DNA of 64,000 bases, taken from NCBI RefSeq assembly GCF_030161415.1, contig NZ_BSSU01000008.1, positions 62,001-126,000 on the forward strand, given 5' to 3'. Below are positions 50,076 through 60,203 of this stretch, in pieces. The stretch's first letter is position 1, and every line of letters begins with the position of its first letter. The notes beneath the pieces were generated by a model that worked only from the letters and a program-made list of their open reading frames with translations, ran no database searches and had not been told where the DNA came from. A program made the translations under genes and the position numbers. The stretch is from Thalassotalea eurytherma (GTDB taxonomy: Bacteria; Pseudomonadota; Gammaproteobacteria; Enterobacterales; Alteromonadaceae).

Positions 50076-51500
50076 ATGAACCAAAGTAATACGTCGGCAG
50101 TTGACTACAACATGAGTGTTGTTCGTCAGTTTACTGTCATGACTGTGATCTGGGGATTCGTTGGCACGCTTGTTGGTGTTCTTATCGCTGCTCAACTTAT
50201 TTGGCCAGCGCTAAACTTCGACACACCGTGGTTAACGTATTCTCGTCTTCGTCCTCTCCATACCAATGCGGTAATTTTTGCATTCGGTACTAGTGCGCTT
50301 TTTGCTACTTCTTATTATGTAGTACAAAGAACCTGTAAAACGGCATTGTTCTCTCCGGGCTTAGCCTCGTTTACTTTTTGGGGTTGGCAAGCAATTATCG
50401 TTGCCGCTGCAATCACTTTACCTTTAGGTTATACAACCAGTAAAGAGTATGCGGAATTAGAATGGCCAATTGATATTGCAATTGCTGTCGTTTGGGTCTC
50501 TTATGCCATTGTCTTCTTTGGTACTATCATCAAGCGTACGTCTTCTCACATCTACGTAGCTAACTGGTTCTTCGGTGGCTTTATTATTACAGTTGCTGTG
50601 TTACACATTGGTAACTCAATGGCTATTCCTGTTTCAATGATGAAATCTTATTCATTATATTCGGGCGCTATCGATGCAATGATGCAGTGGTGGTATGGCC
50701 ATAACGCCGTAGGTTTCCTATTAACAGCTGGTTTCTTGGGTATGATGTATTACTTCGTTCCTAAGCAAGCAGAGCGTCCAGTTTATTCTTACCGTTTATC
50801 AATCGTTCACTTTTGGGCGTTAGTATCATTATACATTTGGGCTGGTCCTCACCACTTACACTACACTGCATTACCTGATTGGGCTCAATCATTAGGTATG
50901 GTGATGTCAGTTGTATTATTCCTACCTTCATGGGGTGGTATGATCAACGGTATCATGACGTTATCTGGCGCATGGCACAAATTACGTAGCGATCCTATCT
51001 TACGTTTCTTAATCGTTTCATTGTCTTTCTACGGTATGTCTACCTTCGAAGGCCCTATGATGGCGATTAAATCAGTTAACGCATTATCACACTACACAGA
51101 TTGGACAATCGGTCACGTTCACTCTGGTGCCTTGGGTTGGGTTGCAATGGTTTCAATTGGTGCAATGTACCACTTAATTCCAATTCTATTTAACCAAGAA
51201 CGTATGTACAGCATCCGTTTAATCAACATTCACTTCTGGATGCACACTGCAGGTATTATTTTATACATTGTAGCTATGTGGATTTCAGGTGTTATGCAAG
51301 GTTTAATGTGGCGTGCTGTAAATGCTGACGGTACATTAACCTACAGCTTCGTTGAAAGTTTAACTGCTTCTTACCCGTTTTACTTCATGCGCTTCTTAGG
51401 TGGTGTATTAGTAGTAGCAGGCTTTGTAATCATGGCTTACAACATGTTCAAAACGATAGGCGCTCAAGATGGTAGCCTTAAAAAAGTTGAAGCAGCTTAA
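50076..51500 (+). CDS. ccoN: cbb3-type cytochrome c oxidase subunit I CcoN
   Basis: The catalytic heme-copper subunit. It has 12 membrane segments and the expected His ligands ([53 protein letters not shown]). At 474 aa it is complete. It reduces O2 with high affinity in microaerobic conditions. First gene of ccoN-ccoO-ccoQ-ccoP, 11 nt before ccoO. I looked for an FNR box in the 259-nt upstream region and found none that is clean. Confidence 0.97.
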   Translation: MNQSNTSAVDYNMSVVRQFTVMTVIWGFVGTLVGVLIAAQLIWPALNFDTPWLTYSRLRPLHTNAVIFAFGTSALFATSYYVVQRTCKTALFSPGLASFTFWGWQAIIVAAAITLPLGYTTSKEYAELEWPIDIAIAVVWVSYAIVFFGTIIKRTSSHIYVANWFFGGFIITVAVLHIGNSMAIPVSMMKSYSLYSGAIDAMMQWWYGHNAVGFLLTAGFLGMMYYFVPKQAERPVYSYRLSIVHFWALVSLYIWAGPHHLHYTALPDWAQSLGMVMSVVLFLPSWGGMINGIMTLSGAWHKLRSDPILRFLIVSLSFYGMSTFEGPMMAIKSVNALSHYTDWTIGHVHSGALGWVAMVSIGAMYHLIPILFNQERMYSIRLINIHFWMHTAGIILYIVAMWISGVMQGLMWRAVNADGTLTYSFVESLTASYPFYFMRFLGGVLVVAGFVIMAYNMFKTIGAQDGSLKKVEAA

Positions 51501-51511
51501 GGAGATTGAAC

Positions 51512-52156
51512 ATGCAAAACAAACATGAAAAATTAGAAAAACACATTGGCTGGTTCTTCGTTGCGACAATCTTCGCTATTAGTATTGGTGGTTTAGTGGA
51601 AATCACTCCGCTTTTCTTCCAAAAAGAAACAACTCAGCCAGTTGAAAACTTGCGCCCATATACAGCACTAGAATTAGAAGGTCGTGATATATACATCCGT
51701 GAAGGTTGTAACACATGTCACAGCCAAATGATTCGTCCGTTCCGTGCAGAAACTGAGCGCTACGGTCACTATAGTGTTGCAGGTGAGCACGTTTGGGAAC
51801 ACCCATTCTTATGGGGTTCAAAACGTACAGGTCCTGATTTAGCTCGTGTTGGTGGTCGTTATTCAGACGATTGGCACCGTGCTCACTTAATCGATCCTCG
51901 TTCTGTTGTGCCAGAGTCGAACATGCCGTCGTTTAAGTGGTTAGATGTAAACACGTTAGATGGTCAGTTAACAGCTAAGAAAATGGCAACATTTAACATG
52001 TTAACGCGCAATCGTTCACACAAAGACGAAAATGGTAACCCGATTCCGTTATATACAGCTGAAGAAATTGCTGAAGCTAAAACAACGGTTTCCGGTAAAA
52101 CTGAAATGGAAGCCTTGATTGCTTACTTGCAATCACTTGGCCACGCATTGAAGTAG
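51512..52156 (+). CDS. ccoO: cbb3-type cytochrome c oxidase subunit II CcoO
   Basis: A membrane-anchored monoheme cytochrome c. One N-terminal segment ([18 protein letters not shown]), heme motif CNTCHSQM, and axial Met in the [12 protein letters not shown] region. ATG 51512 is chosen, as AAGGAG (51499-51504) is 7 nt away; the TTG at 51506 would be too close. Length is 214 aa. Confidence 0.96.
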   Translation: MQNKHEKLEKHIGWFFVATIFAISIGGLVEITPLFFQKETTQPVENLRPYTALELEGRDIYIREGCNTCHSQMIRPFRAETERYGHYSVAGEHVWEHPFLWGSKRTGPDLARVGGRYSDDWHRAHLIDPRSVVPESNMPSFKWLDVNTLDGQLTAKKMATFNMLTRNRSHKDENGNPIPLYTAEEIAEAKTTVSGKTEMEALIAYLQSLGHALK

Positions 52157-52160
52157 CACC

Positions 52161-52340
52161 ATGGATTACGGAACGTTAAGAGGGCTAATTGCCCTCCTTA
52201 TATTGACACTATTTATCATCATTGTGGTCTGGGCATACAGCAGGAAACGAAACAACTCGTTTGATAAAGCTGCAAACTCAATTTTTGAAGAAGACCGCAA
52301 AGAAGAAACTAACAAACAGGAGACTAATAATAATGTCTAG
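52161..52340 (+). CDS. ccoQ: cbb3-type oxidase small subunit CcoQ
   Basis: A 59-aa protein, short enough to be missed by length-limited gene calling. ATG 52161 begins MDYGTLRG, one membrane helix (LIALLILTLFIIIVVWAY) follows, then a basic/acidic tail (RKRNNSFDKAANSIFEEDR). Its stop (52338-52340) overlaps the start of ccoP by 8 nt. It matches the size, topology and position of CcoQ, which stabilises the oxidase. Confidence 0.9.
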   Translation: MDYGTLRGLIALLILTLFIIIVVWAYSRKRNNSFDKAANSIFEEDRKEETNKQETNNNV

Positions 52341-53388
52341 CTTCTGGAGTATATGGATTGCAGTTCTAACATTAGGAACGTTAGTAGGTTGTTACTTATT
52401 GCTACGTTTGTGTTTAAAGAACTTCGCTGGTGTTGAAGAAGGTGAGTCAATGGGACACACATTCGACGGCATTGAAGAACTAAATAACCCACTACCAAAA
52501 TGGTGGAGCACGTTCTTCTTATTAACAATCGTTTGGGGCTTCTTATACTTAGCAATGTACCCTGGTGTTTTTGGCTCTAACTGGAACGGCCTACTTGGTT
52601 GGAAATCATCAAACCAAAATGTTGTAACACTTGAAGACTCAAAATCACAGGCACAAGCAAATTTGCAAGAAGGCTCAGGTACATTAGTAGAGTATGATCG
52701 TGAAGTTGCTCGTGCAAACGAAACTTACGGAAAAATATTTGCTAAGTATGCAACGTATTCAATTGAAGATATTGCTGCGGCAAAAGATGCTGAAATTGAC
52801 TTCAACACTCGTGATTATGATGCGCTAACTGCAGTTCAAAAAGCACTGGTTGATCGCAGTGAAGCATTAAGAGTTGGTCAGCGTTTATTTATTCAAAACT
52901 GTTCACAGTGTCATGGTTCAGACGCTCGTGGTACAACAGGTTTCCCTAACCTTACTGATGATGATTGGTTGTATGGCCACTCTCCTGCTGACATTAAGTA
53001 CACATTAATTGAAGGCCGTAAAGCACAGGGTATGATCGCTTGGGGAACCATGGTAGGTGGTGATGAAGGCGTGAAAGATGTTGCAGCTTACGTATTAAGC
53101 TTAAGCGGACGTGAAGCCAAAGAAGGTAACGCTGAAGCTGGAAAAGCCAAGTTTGCGATGTGTCAAGCATGTCACGGTGCAAATGGTGAAGGTAGCGCTG
53201 CGATGGGTATTGACCTTGGCGCTCCACGCTTAAACGATAACGTTTGGTTATACGGTGGTTCTGAGCGTGCTGTTCAAGCCTCTATCAAAAACGGTCGTGC
53301 TGGTGTAATGCCTGCTTGGAAAGACATTTTAGGCGAAGAAAAAATACACGTAATTAGTGCTTATGTTCATAGCTTATCTGAAAAATAA
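52333..53388 (+). CDS. ccoP: cbb3-type cytochrome c oxidase subunit III CcoP
   Basis: A diheme cytochrome c subunit of 351 aa. Two N-terminal membrane helices (WIAVLTLGTLVGCYLLL and STFFLLTIVWGFLYLAM), then two heme motifs: CSQCHGSD and CQACHGAN. It carries electrons from cytochrome c to CcoO/CcoN. ATG 52333 (MSSFWSIW) is the start; the frame extends upstream through ccoQ, which is not coding in that frame. Confidence 0.96.
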   Translation: MSSFWSIWIAVLTLGTLVGCYLLLRLCLKNFAGVEEGESMGHTFDGIEELNNPLPKWWSTFFLLTIVWGFLYLAMYPGVFGSNWNGLLGWKSSNQNVVTLEDSKSQAQANLQEGSGTLVEYDREVARANETYGKIFAKYATYSIEDIAAAKDAEIDFNTRDYDALTAVQKALVDRSEALRVGQRLFIQNCSQCHGSDARGTTGFPNLTDDDWLYGHSPADIKYTLIEGRKAQGMIAWGTMVGGDEGVKDVAAYVLSLSGREAKEGNAEAGKAKFAMCQACHGANGEGSAAMGIDLGAPRLNDNVWLYGGSERAVQASIKNGRAGVMPAWKDILGEEKIHVISAYVHSLSEK

Positions 53389-53406
53389 TCACTGAAACTT
53401 CAGTGT

Positions 53407-53439
53407 AAAAAGCCCTATCCTTTGATAGGGCTTTTTTTT
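53407..53439 (+). terminator. Terminator after ccoP
   Basis: GCCCTATC / GATAGGGC stem with a 4-nt loop between an A-run and a T8 run. It separates the structural genes ccoNOQP from the assembly genes. Confidence 0.9.
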
Positions 53440-53529
53440 GATTTAAATCTTGTTATTTCAGTGACTTTTTCTTGGTGCAAACCACTAAAACAAGTACAAT
53501 ATTTAAAACTTTTTAGGTGACTAATTTTT

Positions 53530-54024
53530 ATGAAAACTTCTTGGTACAAAGAGCCTTGGGCATGGTTAGTATTCATTTTACCATTTTCGGCTGTTGTTGC
53601 TGGTATCGCGACATTATTTATTGCATTAGATGAACCAGATCCTCTTGTAGCAGGAGATTATTACAAGAAAGGTAAAGCCATTAACATGCAAGTATCAAAA
53701 GTAAAAATGGCTCAAAAGTTAGGTATGCGCTTTGAGTTACAAATGATTAACAACGAACTTGTGATTAAACCTACCGGCATCGAAAAAGAATTTCCTGTGT
53801 TAAATGCGAACTTTTTTCACCCTACCTTAGCAGCTAATGACTTTTATTTAGCGCTTACGCCAGATGGTAACGGCCATTTCCGCCATATATTCGATGAGCC
53901 GGTTAAAGGCAAATGGAAATTGACGCTAAGCTCTTTTGAAAATAATTGGAAAATTCAACAAGAGGTTTATTTACCACAAGCAAACTTTATTGAACTTAAG
54001 CCAGACCCTGCACAAGCAAACTAA
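53530..54024 (+). CDS. fixH: FixH family oxidase assembly protein
   Basis: A 164-aa protein with an N-terminal membrane segment (AWLVFILPFSAVVAGIATLFI) and a periplasmic beta-rich domain with DPLVAGDYYKKGKAIN, the signature of FixH/CcoH-type proteins of cbb3 assembly. The stop overlaps the start of ccoI by 1 nt (TAATG). Confidence 0.88.
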   Translation: MKTSWYKEPWAWLVFILPFSAVVAGIATLFIALDEPDPLVAGDYYKKGKAINMQVSKVKMAQKLGMRFELQMINNELVIKPTGIEKEFPVLNANFFHPTLAANDFYLALTPDGNGHFRHIFDEPVKGKWKLTLSSFENNWKIQQEVYLPQANFIELKPDPAQAN

Positions 54025-56420
54025 TGACAAAAAGCTGTTTCCATTGCAATGAGCCCATTCCTCATGGGCTCGAATTATCTGTCAACATCAACGAATCCTC
54101 GCAGCCAATGTGCTGCATTGGTTGTCAGGCTGTTGCCCAAACTATCGTAGATAACGGCTTAGTTGATTACTATAAATTCAGAACTGAGCCGGCTAACAAA
54201 GGTGAAATACTAGTCCCCGACCAGCTATCAAAGCATAAACTGCTTGATGATGATGCCTTACAAAATGAATTCATACACCAAGACGGTGATACCAAAGAAT
54301 CCATTCTAACTGTTGATAACATTAGTTGCGCTGCCTGTGCCTGGCTTATTGAGATGAAAATATCTCAACTTACTGGTGTCAAACAAATCACCGTGAATGC
54401 AACAACACAACGAGCAACTGTCAAATGGTTAGACGAAGAAATAAAGCTCAGCGAAATTTTGGCAGCAATCGATGCGATTGGCTACCATGCCCTTCCTTTT
54501 AAAGCCAGTATTGCAGAAGAGCTTAACCAACAGCAAAGTAAATCTTTTATAAAACGCCTTGGTATTTCAGGCATCTTAATGATGCAAGTTATGATGATCG
54601 CCATCGGTTTATATTTCGGTGCGTTTTCCGATATGTCTTCCCACAACGAGAACTATCTGCGTTGGGCAAGCATGATTTTATCATTCCCGATCATTAGTTA
54701 TGGCGCCTACCCTTTTTATACAGGTGCTATTAATGCTCTTAAAGTGCGTCGTTTATCGATGGACGTCCCAGTATCAATTGCAATAACGCTTGCTTATACC
54801 GCTAGTGCTTGGGCAACAGTAACACGCCAAGGAGAAGTGTATTTTGAATCGGTTTCAATGTTCACGTTCTTGCTACTTATCGGTAAGTTTCTAGAGTTTA
54901 GAGCGCGTAATCGAGCAGCTCAAGTATCAGCAAACTTATTAAAACTTATGCCGCTATCGGCAACCATCATTGAAGATGGCCACCCTAAGTTAATTGCCGC
55001 TAAAAAATTACAACTACAAGATAGTGTGCTTATCAAGCCCGGTGAAACAATTCCAGCTGACGGTTTAATTAGTCATGGCCAAAGCCAAGTTAACGAAGCT
55101 ATGCTTTCAGGTGAACAAAAGCCAGTATCGAAAATTCAAGGTGATAAAGTGTTTGCCGGTACGATTAATGGCGACGGCAACATAACCATTAGCGTCACGA
55201 GTTTAATGAGTGATTCTTTCTTAAGCCAGTTGATCCGTTTAAGTGAATCGGCACAAAGTCATAAACCTCAGTTAGCAAAATTTTCAGATAGAATTGCCCA
55301 GTACTTTGTTGCTTTAATTCTTGTTATGGCAAGCATTACAGCACTCTATTGGAGCCAGCACATGCCTGAAGAGGCGTTTTGGATCACCCTTTCAGTGCTA
55401 GTAGCAACCTGTCCATGTGCTTTATCATTGGCAACGCCTACTGCATTAACGTGTGCAACCACCAAGCTTAATCGCTCCGGTATCATGATCAAATCGGCAC
55501 ACGTGATGGAAACCATGCCGCAAATTGATTTGTACGCGTTTGATAAAACAGGCACCTTAACGACAGGTCAATTCACGATTGACCATGTTGAACTTTATGA
55601 TGCACCGTTTACAAAAAAAGAGTTACTGACCTATATTGCAAGTGCCGAAGCCTATTCAGAACATCCCATAGCGCAAGCTTTTCACCCTTATTTTGACAGT
55701 AATACCAGAATAAATGATGTCGAAATTATTGCAGGCTGTGGCGTTAAGGCGATCATTAACAATCAAACGCTAGTTGTTGGTAAATCGAAATGGATACTTG
55801 ATCAAATAGCGAGTAGTGAAGGCATTTCAACATTTGTAAAAAATGCAGCATGTGTCGTGTTGTTAGATAATAAATTGATTGCGGCTATTCAGCTAAAAGA
55901 TACCATCCGCGAAGACGCTCAGCCACTATTGGCGCGCATCAAAAAACAAGGTGCTAAAACCTTATTGCTTTCAGGCGATAACCAAGAAGGTTGTCGACAA
56001 GTAATAGACAAGCTGTCTATCGATGAAGCACATAGCCAACTAAGCGCAAAAGATAAAATGTCAAAGCTTAAAGCTGCACAACAAAACCATAATGTTGTTA
56101 TGGTGGGTGATGGTATTAATGACACACCAGTGTTTAGTGCTGCTCATTTATCTATTGCTATGGGCAGCGGTGCTGATATCGCAAAAAATGGCGCCGATGT
56201 TATTTTGTTAAATAACAAGTTAGACTCAATGACAACCTTGTTAAATGTTGCTGTAAAAACAAAGCGTATTATTCGCCAAAATTACGCTTGGGCGTTTGGC
56301 TATAATGCGATTGTGCTACCTTTAGCTATGTCGGGCTATATTACACCGTACTTTGCAGTTATCGGCATGTCGGCAAGCTCAATCCTTGTCGTAACTAATT
56401 CATTGAGGCTATTAAAATGA
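54024..56420 (+). CDS. ccoI: Copper-type P-ATPase CcoI/FixI for cbb3 maturation
   Basis: A 798-aa P1B-type ATPase that loads copper into CcoN. An N-terminal zinc-finger-like CFHCNEP...CCIGC, an HMA-type domain with ISCAACAWL, membrane motif TCPCALSLATPTAL (CPC), phosphorylation site DKTGTLT, and the VGDGINDTPVF hinge are present. It is next to fixH and ccoS, the usual assembly set. The start overlaps fixH by 1 nt, and its stop overlaps ccoS by 4 nt. Confidence 0.95.
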   Translation: MTKSCFHCNEPIPHGLELSVNINESSQPMCCIGCQAVAQTIVDNGLVDYYKFRTEPANKGEILVPDQLSKHKLLDDDALQNEFIHQDGDTKESILTVDNISCAACAWLIEMKISQLTGVKQITVNATTQRATVKWLDEEIKLSEILAAIDAIGYHALPFKASIAEELNQQQSKSFIKRLGISGILMMQVMMIAIGLYFGAFSDMSSHNENYLRWASMILSFPIISYGAYPFYTGAINALKVRRLSMDVPVSIAITLAYTASAWATVTRQGEVYFESVSMFTFLLLIGKFLEFRARNRAAQVSANLLKLMPLSATIIEDGHPKLIAAKKLQLQDSVLIKPGETIPADGLISHGQSQVNEAMLSGEQKPVSKIQGDKVFAGTINGDGNITISVTSLMSDSFLSQLIRLSESAQSHKPQLAKFSDRIAQYFVALILVMASITALYWSQHMPEEAFWITLSVLVATCPCALSLATPTALTCATTKLNRSGIMIKSAHVMETMPQIDLYAFDKTGTLTTGQFTIDHVELYDAPFTKKELLTYIASAEAYSEHPIAQAFHPYFDSNTRINDVEIIAGCGVKAIINNQTLVVGKSKWILDQIASSEGISTFVKNAACVVLLDNKLIAAIQLKDTIREDAQPLLARIKKQGAKTLLLSGDNQEGCRQVIDKLSIDEAHSQLSAKDKMSKLKAAQQNHNVVMVGDGINDTPVFSAAHLSIAMGSGADIAKNGADVILLNNKLDSMTTLLNVAVKTKRIIRQNYAWAFGYNAIVLPLAMSGYITPYFAVIGMSASSILVVTNSLRLLK

Positions 56421-56626
56421 CGGTTATTTATGTGTTGATACCAATTGCCGTTTTGCTGACTATTATCGGTATATACCTGTTTTTTTGGGCAGTAAAATCA
56501 GAGCAATTTGAAGACCTCGAAAAAGAAGGCATGAGTATCCTCTATGATGAAGAAAATAAAACGGATACTGTAAAACAAGAAGAAAAACCTAAAGACGAAG
56601 ATAAAACTCAAACCAATGAACTTTGA
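56417..56626 (+). CDS. ccoS: cbb3-type oxidase assembly protein CcoS
   Basis: A 69-aa protein with one N-terminal membrane helix (VLIPIAVLLTIIGIYLFFWAV), then the CcoS-type KSEQFEDLEKEGMSILYD, and a Lys/Glu-rich tail. Required for metal and heme insertion into cbb3 oxidase in other species. It overlaps ccoI (ATGA) and the next gene by 11 nt. Confidence 0.92.
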   Translation: MTVIYVLIPIAVLLTIIGIYLFFWAVKSEQFEDLEKEGMSILYDEENKTDTVKQEEKPKDEDKTQTNEL

Positions 56627-57290
56627 TTACTTCTCTGCGTTTTTAGTTGGTTTACTTGGTGCCGGACATTGCCTAGGGATGTGCGGCGGAATTACTGGCA
56701 TGTTAACAAATGCCATTGGAAAAAATGCAACATACAAAAAATTTCAACTTGTTTTTGGCTATAATGTAGGCCGTTTAGCCTCATATACGCTTATTGGTTC
56801 AATAGTCGGTTTTTCTAGCTCTCTTGCAGTAAAAAGCACTGGTTTTAATCCTATTTACCTGCATGTTATCTCTTCTATCTTTATTATTTTACTGGGTTTT
56901 TACATCGCACAATGGTGGTTAATCATCGGTAAAATTGAGATTATCGGTAAGCGTTTATGGCAACTAATATCACCACTAACTAAACATTTCATTCCGGTTA
57001 ATAGACCGTTTCAAGCTGTTGGCCTTGGGGCTTTGTGGGGGTGGTTGCCGTGCGGTTTAGTTTATTCAATGTTGACTTGGGCTTTAGCAAGCGGCAGTGC
57101 CGTCAACGGAGCTTTTATATTATTTTGCTTTGGCTTAGGTACCCTCCCCGCCTTGTTATCAATGTCTTATGGCATTCATTACGTTCAGTCACTTATGCGT
57201 AACACCGTGTTACGTAAATGTACTGGTTTGTTGATGATTGTTTACGGCCTTTACACCTTATTAATTGCATCTAGTAATGTCATTAATTAG
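56616..57290 (+). CDS. Sulfite exporter TauE/SafE-like membrane protein
   Basis: A 224-aa protein with about six membrane segments. It has the GLLGAGHCLGMCGGI motif (a CxxxC pair in the first segment) and GALWGWLPCGLVYSML (Cys after Pro), a form found near cbb3 and copper genes and thought to move copper or thiols. It starts 11 nt inside ccoS, so it belongs to the cbb3 assembly unit, where ccoG would normally be expected. Confidence 0.85.
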   Translation: MNFDYFSAFLVGLLGAGHCLGMCGGITGMLTNAIGKNATYKKFQLVFGYNVGRLASYTLIGSIVGFSSSLAVKSTGFNPIYLHVISSIFIILLGFYIAQWWLIIGKIEIIGKRLWQLISPLTKHFIPVNRPFQAVGLGALWGWLPCGLVYSMLTWALASGSAVNGAFILFCFGLGTLPALLSMSYGIHYVQSLMRNTVLRKCTGLLMIVYGLYTLLIASSNVIN

Positions 57291-57326
57291 AATATACTAA
57301 TTAAAGGAATTAGTATCAGGTCATAC

Positions 57327-58046
57327 ATGTCAGCTAAAAATTGTGCAGCTCAGCAACACATTCATTGTCAAAACTGTAGTATCAGTGAACTTTGTTTACC
57401 ATTTTCTCTCAATGATCAAGAACTTGATTTACTCGATAAAATCATTGATCGAAAAAAACCTGTACACAAAGGTGACAAACTTTTCCAAAATGGTGAAGCA
57501 TTAAACTCACTATTTGCTGTGCGAACAGGTACGTTTAAAACCTATATCATTGATAGCCAAGGTGAAGAGCAAATTACAGGCTTTCATTTAGCAGGTGATT
57601 TATTAGGCTTTGACGCAATCGCAAACAAAACCCACCCGAGCTTTGCTCAAGCGTTAGAAACATCAATGGTCTGTGAGATTCCTTTTACTACGTTAGATTT
57701 GCTCTCTAACAATATGCCTAAATTAAGAACACAAATATTCCGTTTGATGAGTGATGAAATAAAGACAGATCAAGAAATGCTATCTTTACTTAATCGTAAA
57801 AATGCAGAGCAACGTTTAGCCACCTTTGTCGTTATGTTAAGTAACCGTCAAAAAGCACGTGGCTTATCCCCTTTCGAGTTTAGATTATCTATGACTCGTG
57901 GTGATATAGGTAATTACTTAGGGTTAACCGTTGAAACAATTTCTCGTTTATTAAACCGTTTTGACAAGCAAGATTTACTTACGGTTAATGGTAAATTCAT
58001 TACCATCAATAATATTGAAGAGTTAGCTGAAATTGCGGGTATGTAG
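57327..58046 (+). CDS. fnr: FNR family oxygen-sensing regulator (EtrA-like)
   Basis: A 239-aa CRP/FNR regulator. Cys14, Cys17 and Cys23 (spacing 3 and 6 as in E. coli FNR 20/23/29) and Cys116 can hold the 4Fe-4S cluster. The cNMP-like domain is followed by the HTH ([28 protein letters not shown]) with the E-x-x-S-R DNA-recognition pattern VETISR. It switches genes for anaerobic and microaerobic respiration. Position after the cbb3 genes and before uspE and ttcA matches Shewanella etrA. Confidence 0.96.
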   Translation: MSAKNCAAQQHIHCQNCSISELCLPFSLNDQELDLLDKIIDRKKPVHKGDKLFQNGEALNSLFAVRTGTFKTYIIDSQGEEQITGFHLAGDLLGFDAIANKTHPSFAQALETSMVCEIPFTTLDLLSNNMPKLRTQIFRLMSDEIKTDQEMLSLLNRKNAEQRLATFVVMLSNRQKARGLSPFEFRLSMTRGDIGNYLGLTVETISRLLNRFDKQDLLTVNGKFITINNIEELAEIAGM

Positions 58047-58093
58047 TTGGTTATAGAGAATATATCTAATAAACCACATTTTTTAGTTGCACT

Positions 58094-58139
58094 AAAACCT
58101 TGTTTTTCAAACTTTAATTTTGATTTATAACAAGGTTTT
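58094..58139. repeat. 11-bp inverted repeat between fnr and uspE
   Basis: AAAACCTTGTT and AACAAGGTTTT at 58094-58104 and 58129-58139 form a perfect 11-bp inverted repeat around a 24-nt AT-rich loop. It could be a terminator for fnr on either strand or an operator; no T-run longer than 4 follows. Confidence 0.5.
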
Positions 58140-58194
58140 AAACTATATTATTTGACATAGTAACAACATTACTTTGTTTATATAGGCGACTAGC

Positions 58195-59106
58195 ATGGAA
58201 AAATATCAAAACCTACTTGTGGTAATAGACCCTACCCAAGAAAGCCAAAAAGCATTAGCTCGAGCAATTGAATTAGCACGCAAAAACCAAGCAAAAATTA
58301 CCGCCTTTCTTTCTATCTTTGATTTTTCTTACGAGATGACAACCATGTTATCGAGTGAAGAGCGTGAATCAATGCGTGGCTCTGTTATTGAAAGCAGAAC
58401 ACAATGGATCAACGAAATTATCAGCGATTTGAATACAGCAGATTTAGCCATTGATGTAAAAGTCGTTTGGCATAACCGCCCTTTTGAGGCCATTATTGAT
58501 CAAGTTGAATCTCAACAATTTGATTTAGTGATCAAAGGCACACACGAGCACGATAAATTTAAAGCTGTTATTTTCACGCCAACCGACTGGCATATCTTAC
58601 GCAAATGCCCTTGCCCTGTTTTACTCGTTAAAGAGCACTTATGGCCTGAAAATGGCAACATCCTTGCTGCAATTAATGTAGGAAGTGATGAAGCGGAGCA
58701 TGTTGCACTTAATGATAAAATTACCGAAGAAGCTAAAAACCTAGCGAATATCATAAATGCCAATGCAAATTTAGTGAATTCTTTTCCTGGTACTCCAGTT
58801 AATATCGCCATAGAAATACCTGAGTTTAATGCCATGGAGTATAACGATAATGTGAAAAGTCATCATCAAGAAGCCATGGTTGAACATGCCAACAAATTTG
58901 GTATCGATGAAGCGCATACCTTTGTAAGAGAAGGTTTACCCGAAGATGTCATTGAGAATATGGCAAATGAACTCGATGCTGAACTGGTTATTTTAGGTAC
59001 TGTAGGTCGAACAGGTATTTCAGCAGCCCTCATTGGAAATACTGCCGAACACGTTATCGATCGTTTAAACTGCGATGTTTTAGCCCTTAAGCCGGACGGT
59101 TTTTAG
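58195..59106 (+). CDS. uspE: Universal stress protein UspE
   Basis: A 303-aa tandem Usp protein: domain 1 (residues 1-145, NLLVVIDPTQESQKALARAIEL, ending HILRKCPCPVLLVK) and domain 2 (160-303, ending GRTGISAALIGNTAEHVIDRLNCDVLALKP). The G-x2-G-x9-G(S/T) ATP-site pattern is clearest in domain 2. It follows fnr as in E. coli and Shewanella. Confidence 0.95.
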   Translation: MEKYQNLLVVIDPTQESQKALARAIELARKNQAKITAFLSIFDFSYEMTTMLSSEERESMRGSVIESRTQWINEIISDLNTADLAIDVKVVWHNRPFEAIIDQVESQQFDLVIKGTHEHDKFKAVIFTPTDWHILRKCPCPVLLVKEHLWPENGNILAAINVGSDEAEHVALNDKITEEAKNLANIINANANLVNSFPGTPVNIAIEIPEFNAMEYNDNVKSHHQEAMVEHANKFGIDEAHTFVREGLPEDVIENMANELDAELVILGTVGRTGISAALIGNTAEHVIDRLNCDVLALKPDGF

Positions 59107-59125
59107 TTAATAAATCCCATAAATG

Positions 59126-59166
59126 AAAAGCAGTTATGTGTCGATTACACTCTACTGCTTTTTTTC
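59126..59166 (+). terminator. Terminator after uspE
   Basis: AAAAGCAGT ... ACTGCTTTT stem with a long, internally paired loop, followed by T7. Confidence 0.75.
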
Positions 59167-59226
59167 GTTTTTGATCAGCTAGATCATCAGGTATAATGCC
59201 CGCGATTTTTCTAGGGTATTTATTCA

Positions 59227-60135
59227 ATGACTGAGCTTACTGCAACACAACAAACGCAATTATCAAAACTTGAAAAGAAACTGCGCCGAAATGTAGGCCA
59301 GGCAATTGCACAATACAACATGATTGAAGATGGCGATCGAATCATGGTGTGTTTATCTGGTGGTAAAGACAGTTACGCTCTGCTTGCCATTTTAATGTTG
59401 CTACAAAAGTCAGCGCCGATTAACTTTTCACTGGTCGCGGTCAACTTAGATCAAAAACAACCGGGATTTCCCGAGCATATTTTACCTGAGTATTTATCGT
59501 CTCTAGGCGTTGAATATAAAATCGTAGAAGAAGACACCTACGCCATCGTTAAAGAAAAAATTCCTGAAGGTAAAACCACCTGTAGCCTTTGCTCTCGTTT
59601 GAGACGCGCAGTTTTGTATAAGGCAGCTAAATCGTTAAATGCAACGAAAATAGCATTAGGGCATCACCGTGACGACATGATTGAGACCATGATGCTTAAC
59701 ATGTTCTACGGTGGAAAATTAAAAAGTATGCCACCTAAATTGGTCTCAGATAATGGTGAACATGTTGTGATCAGGCCTTTAGCATTCTGTAAAGAAAGTG
59801 AGCTCATTCAATACAGTGAGTTAAAAAAATTCCCAATAATTCCTTGTAATTTATGTGGTTCTCAACCTAACTTACAACGTCAAAACATTAAACAAATGCT
59901 CAATGATTGGCATGATAAATTTCCTGGGCGTATTGAGTCTATGTTCACCGCGATGCAAAACGTCGTGCCTTCACACTTATGTGACGATGAGCTATTTGAT
60001 TTCAAAACCATTAACCAAGATTCTAATGTTGTTGATGGTGATATTGTTTTCGATGAGCCCGAATTAACAGCAAAACCTATAAAACAACAACCAGAAAACA
60101 CCTTACAACAAGTCAATATTATTAACGTAAGTTAG
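59227..60135 (+). CDS. ttcA: tRNA 2-thiocytidine biosynthesis protein TtcA
   Basis: PP-loop ATPase with a 4Fe-4S cluster that makes s2C32 in tRNAs. The PP-loop is [11 protein letters not shown]. The catalytic Cys pairs are [10 protein letters not shown] and CNLCGSQPN. At 302 aa it is normal length. The fnr-uspE-ttcA order is conserved in relatives. Its C-terminal tail after residue 270 is variable. Confidence 0.96.
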   Translation: MTELTATQQTQLSKLEKKLRRNVGQAIAQYNMIEDGDRIMVCLSGGKDSYALLAILMLLQKSAPINFSLVAVNLDQKQPGFPEHILPEYLSSLGVEYKIVEEDTYAIVKEKIPEGKTTCSLCSRLRRAVLYKAAKSLNATKIALGHHRDDMIETMMLNMFYGGKLKSMPPKLVSDNGEHVVIRPLAFCKESELIQYSELKKFPIIPCNLCGSQPNLQRQNIKQMLNDWHDKFPGRIESMFTAMQNVVPSHLCDDELFDFKTINQDSNVVDGDIVFDEPELTAKPIKQQPENTLQQVNIINVS

Positions 60136-60137
60136 CA

Positions 60138-60158
60138 AGTTCACCTATTCGGTGAACT
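60138..60158 (+). terminator. Possible weak terminator after ttcA
   Basis: AGTTCACC / GGTGAACT hairpin with a 5-nt loop. Only a short T-run (ACTTTTTAC) follows, several nt away, so read-through is possible. Confidence 0.4.
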
Positions 60159-60203
60159 CGAGATACTTTTTACATTTACTTTGTTTATCAAAAGGCAAAC
60201 ACC

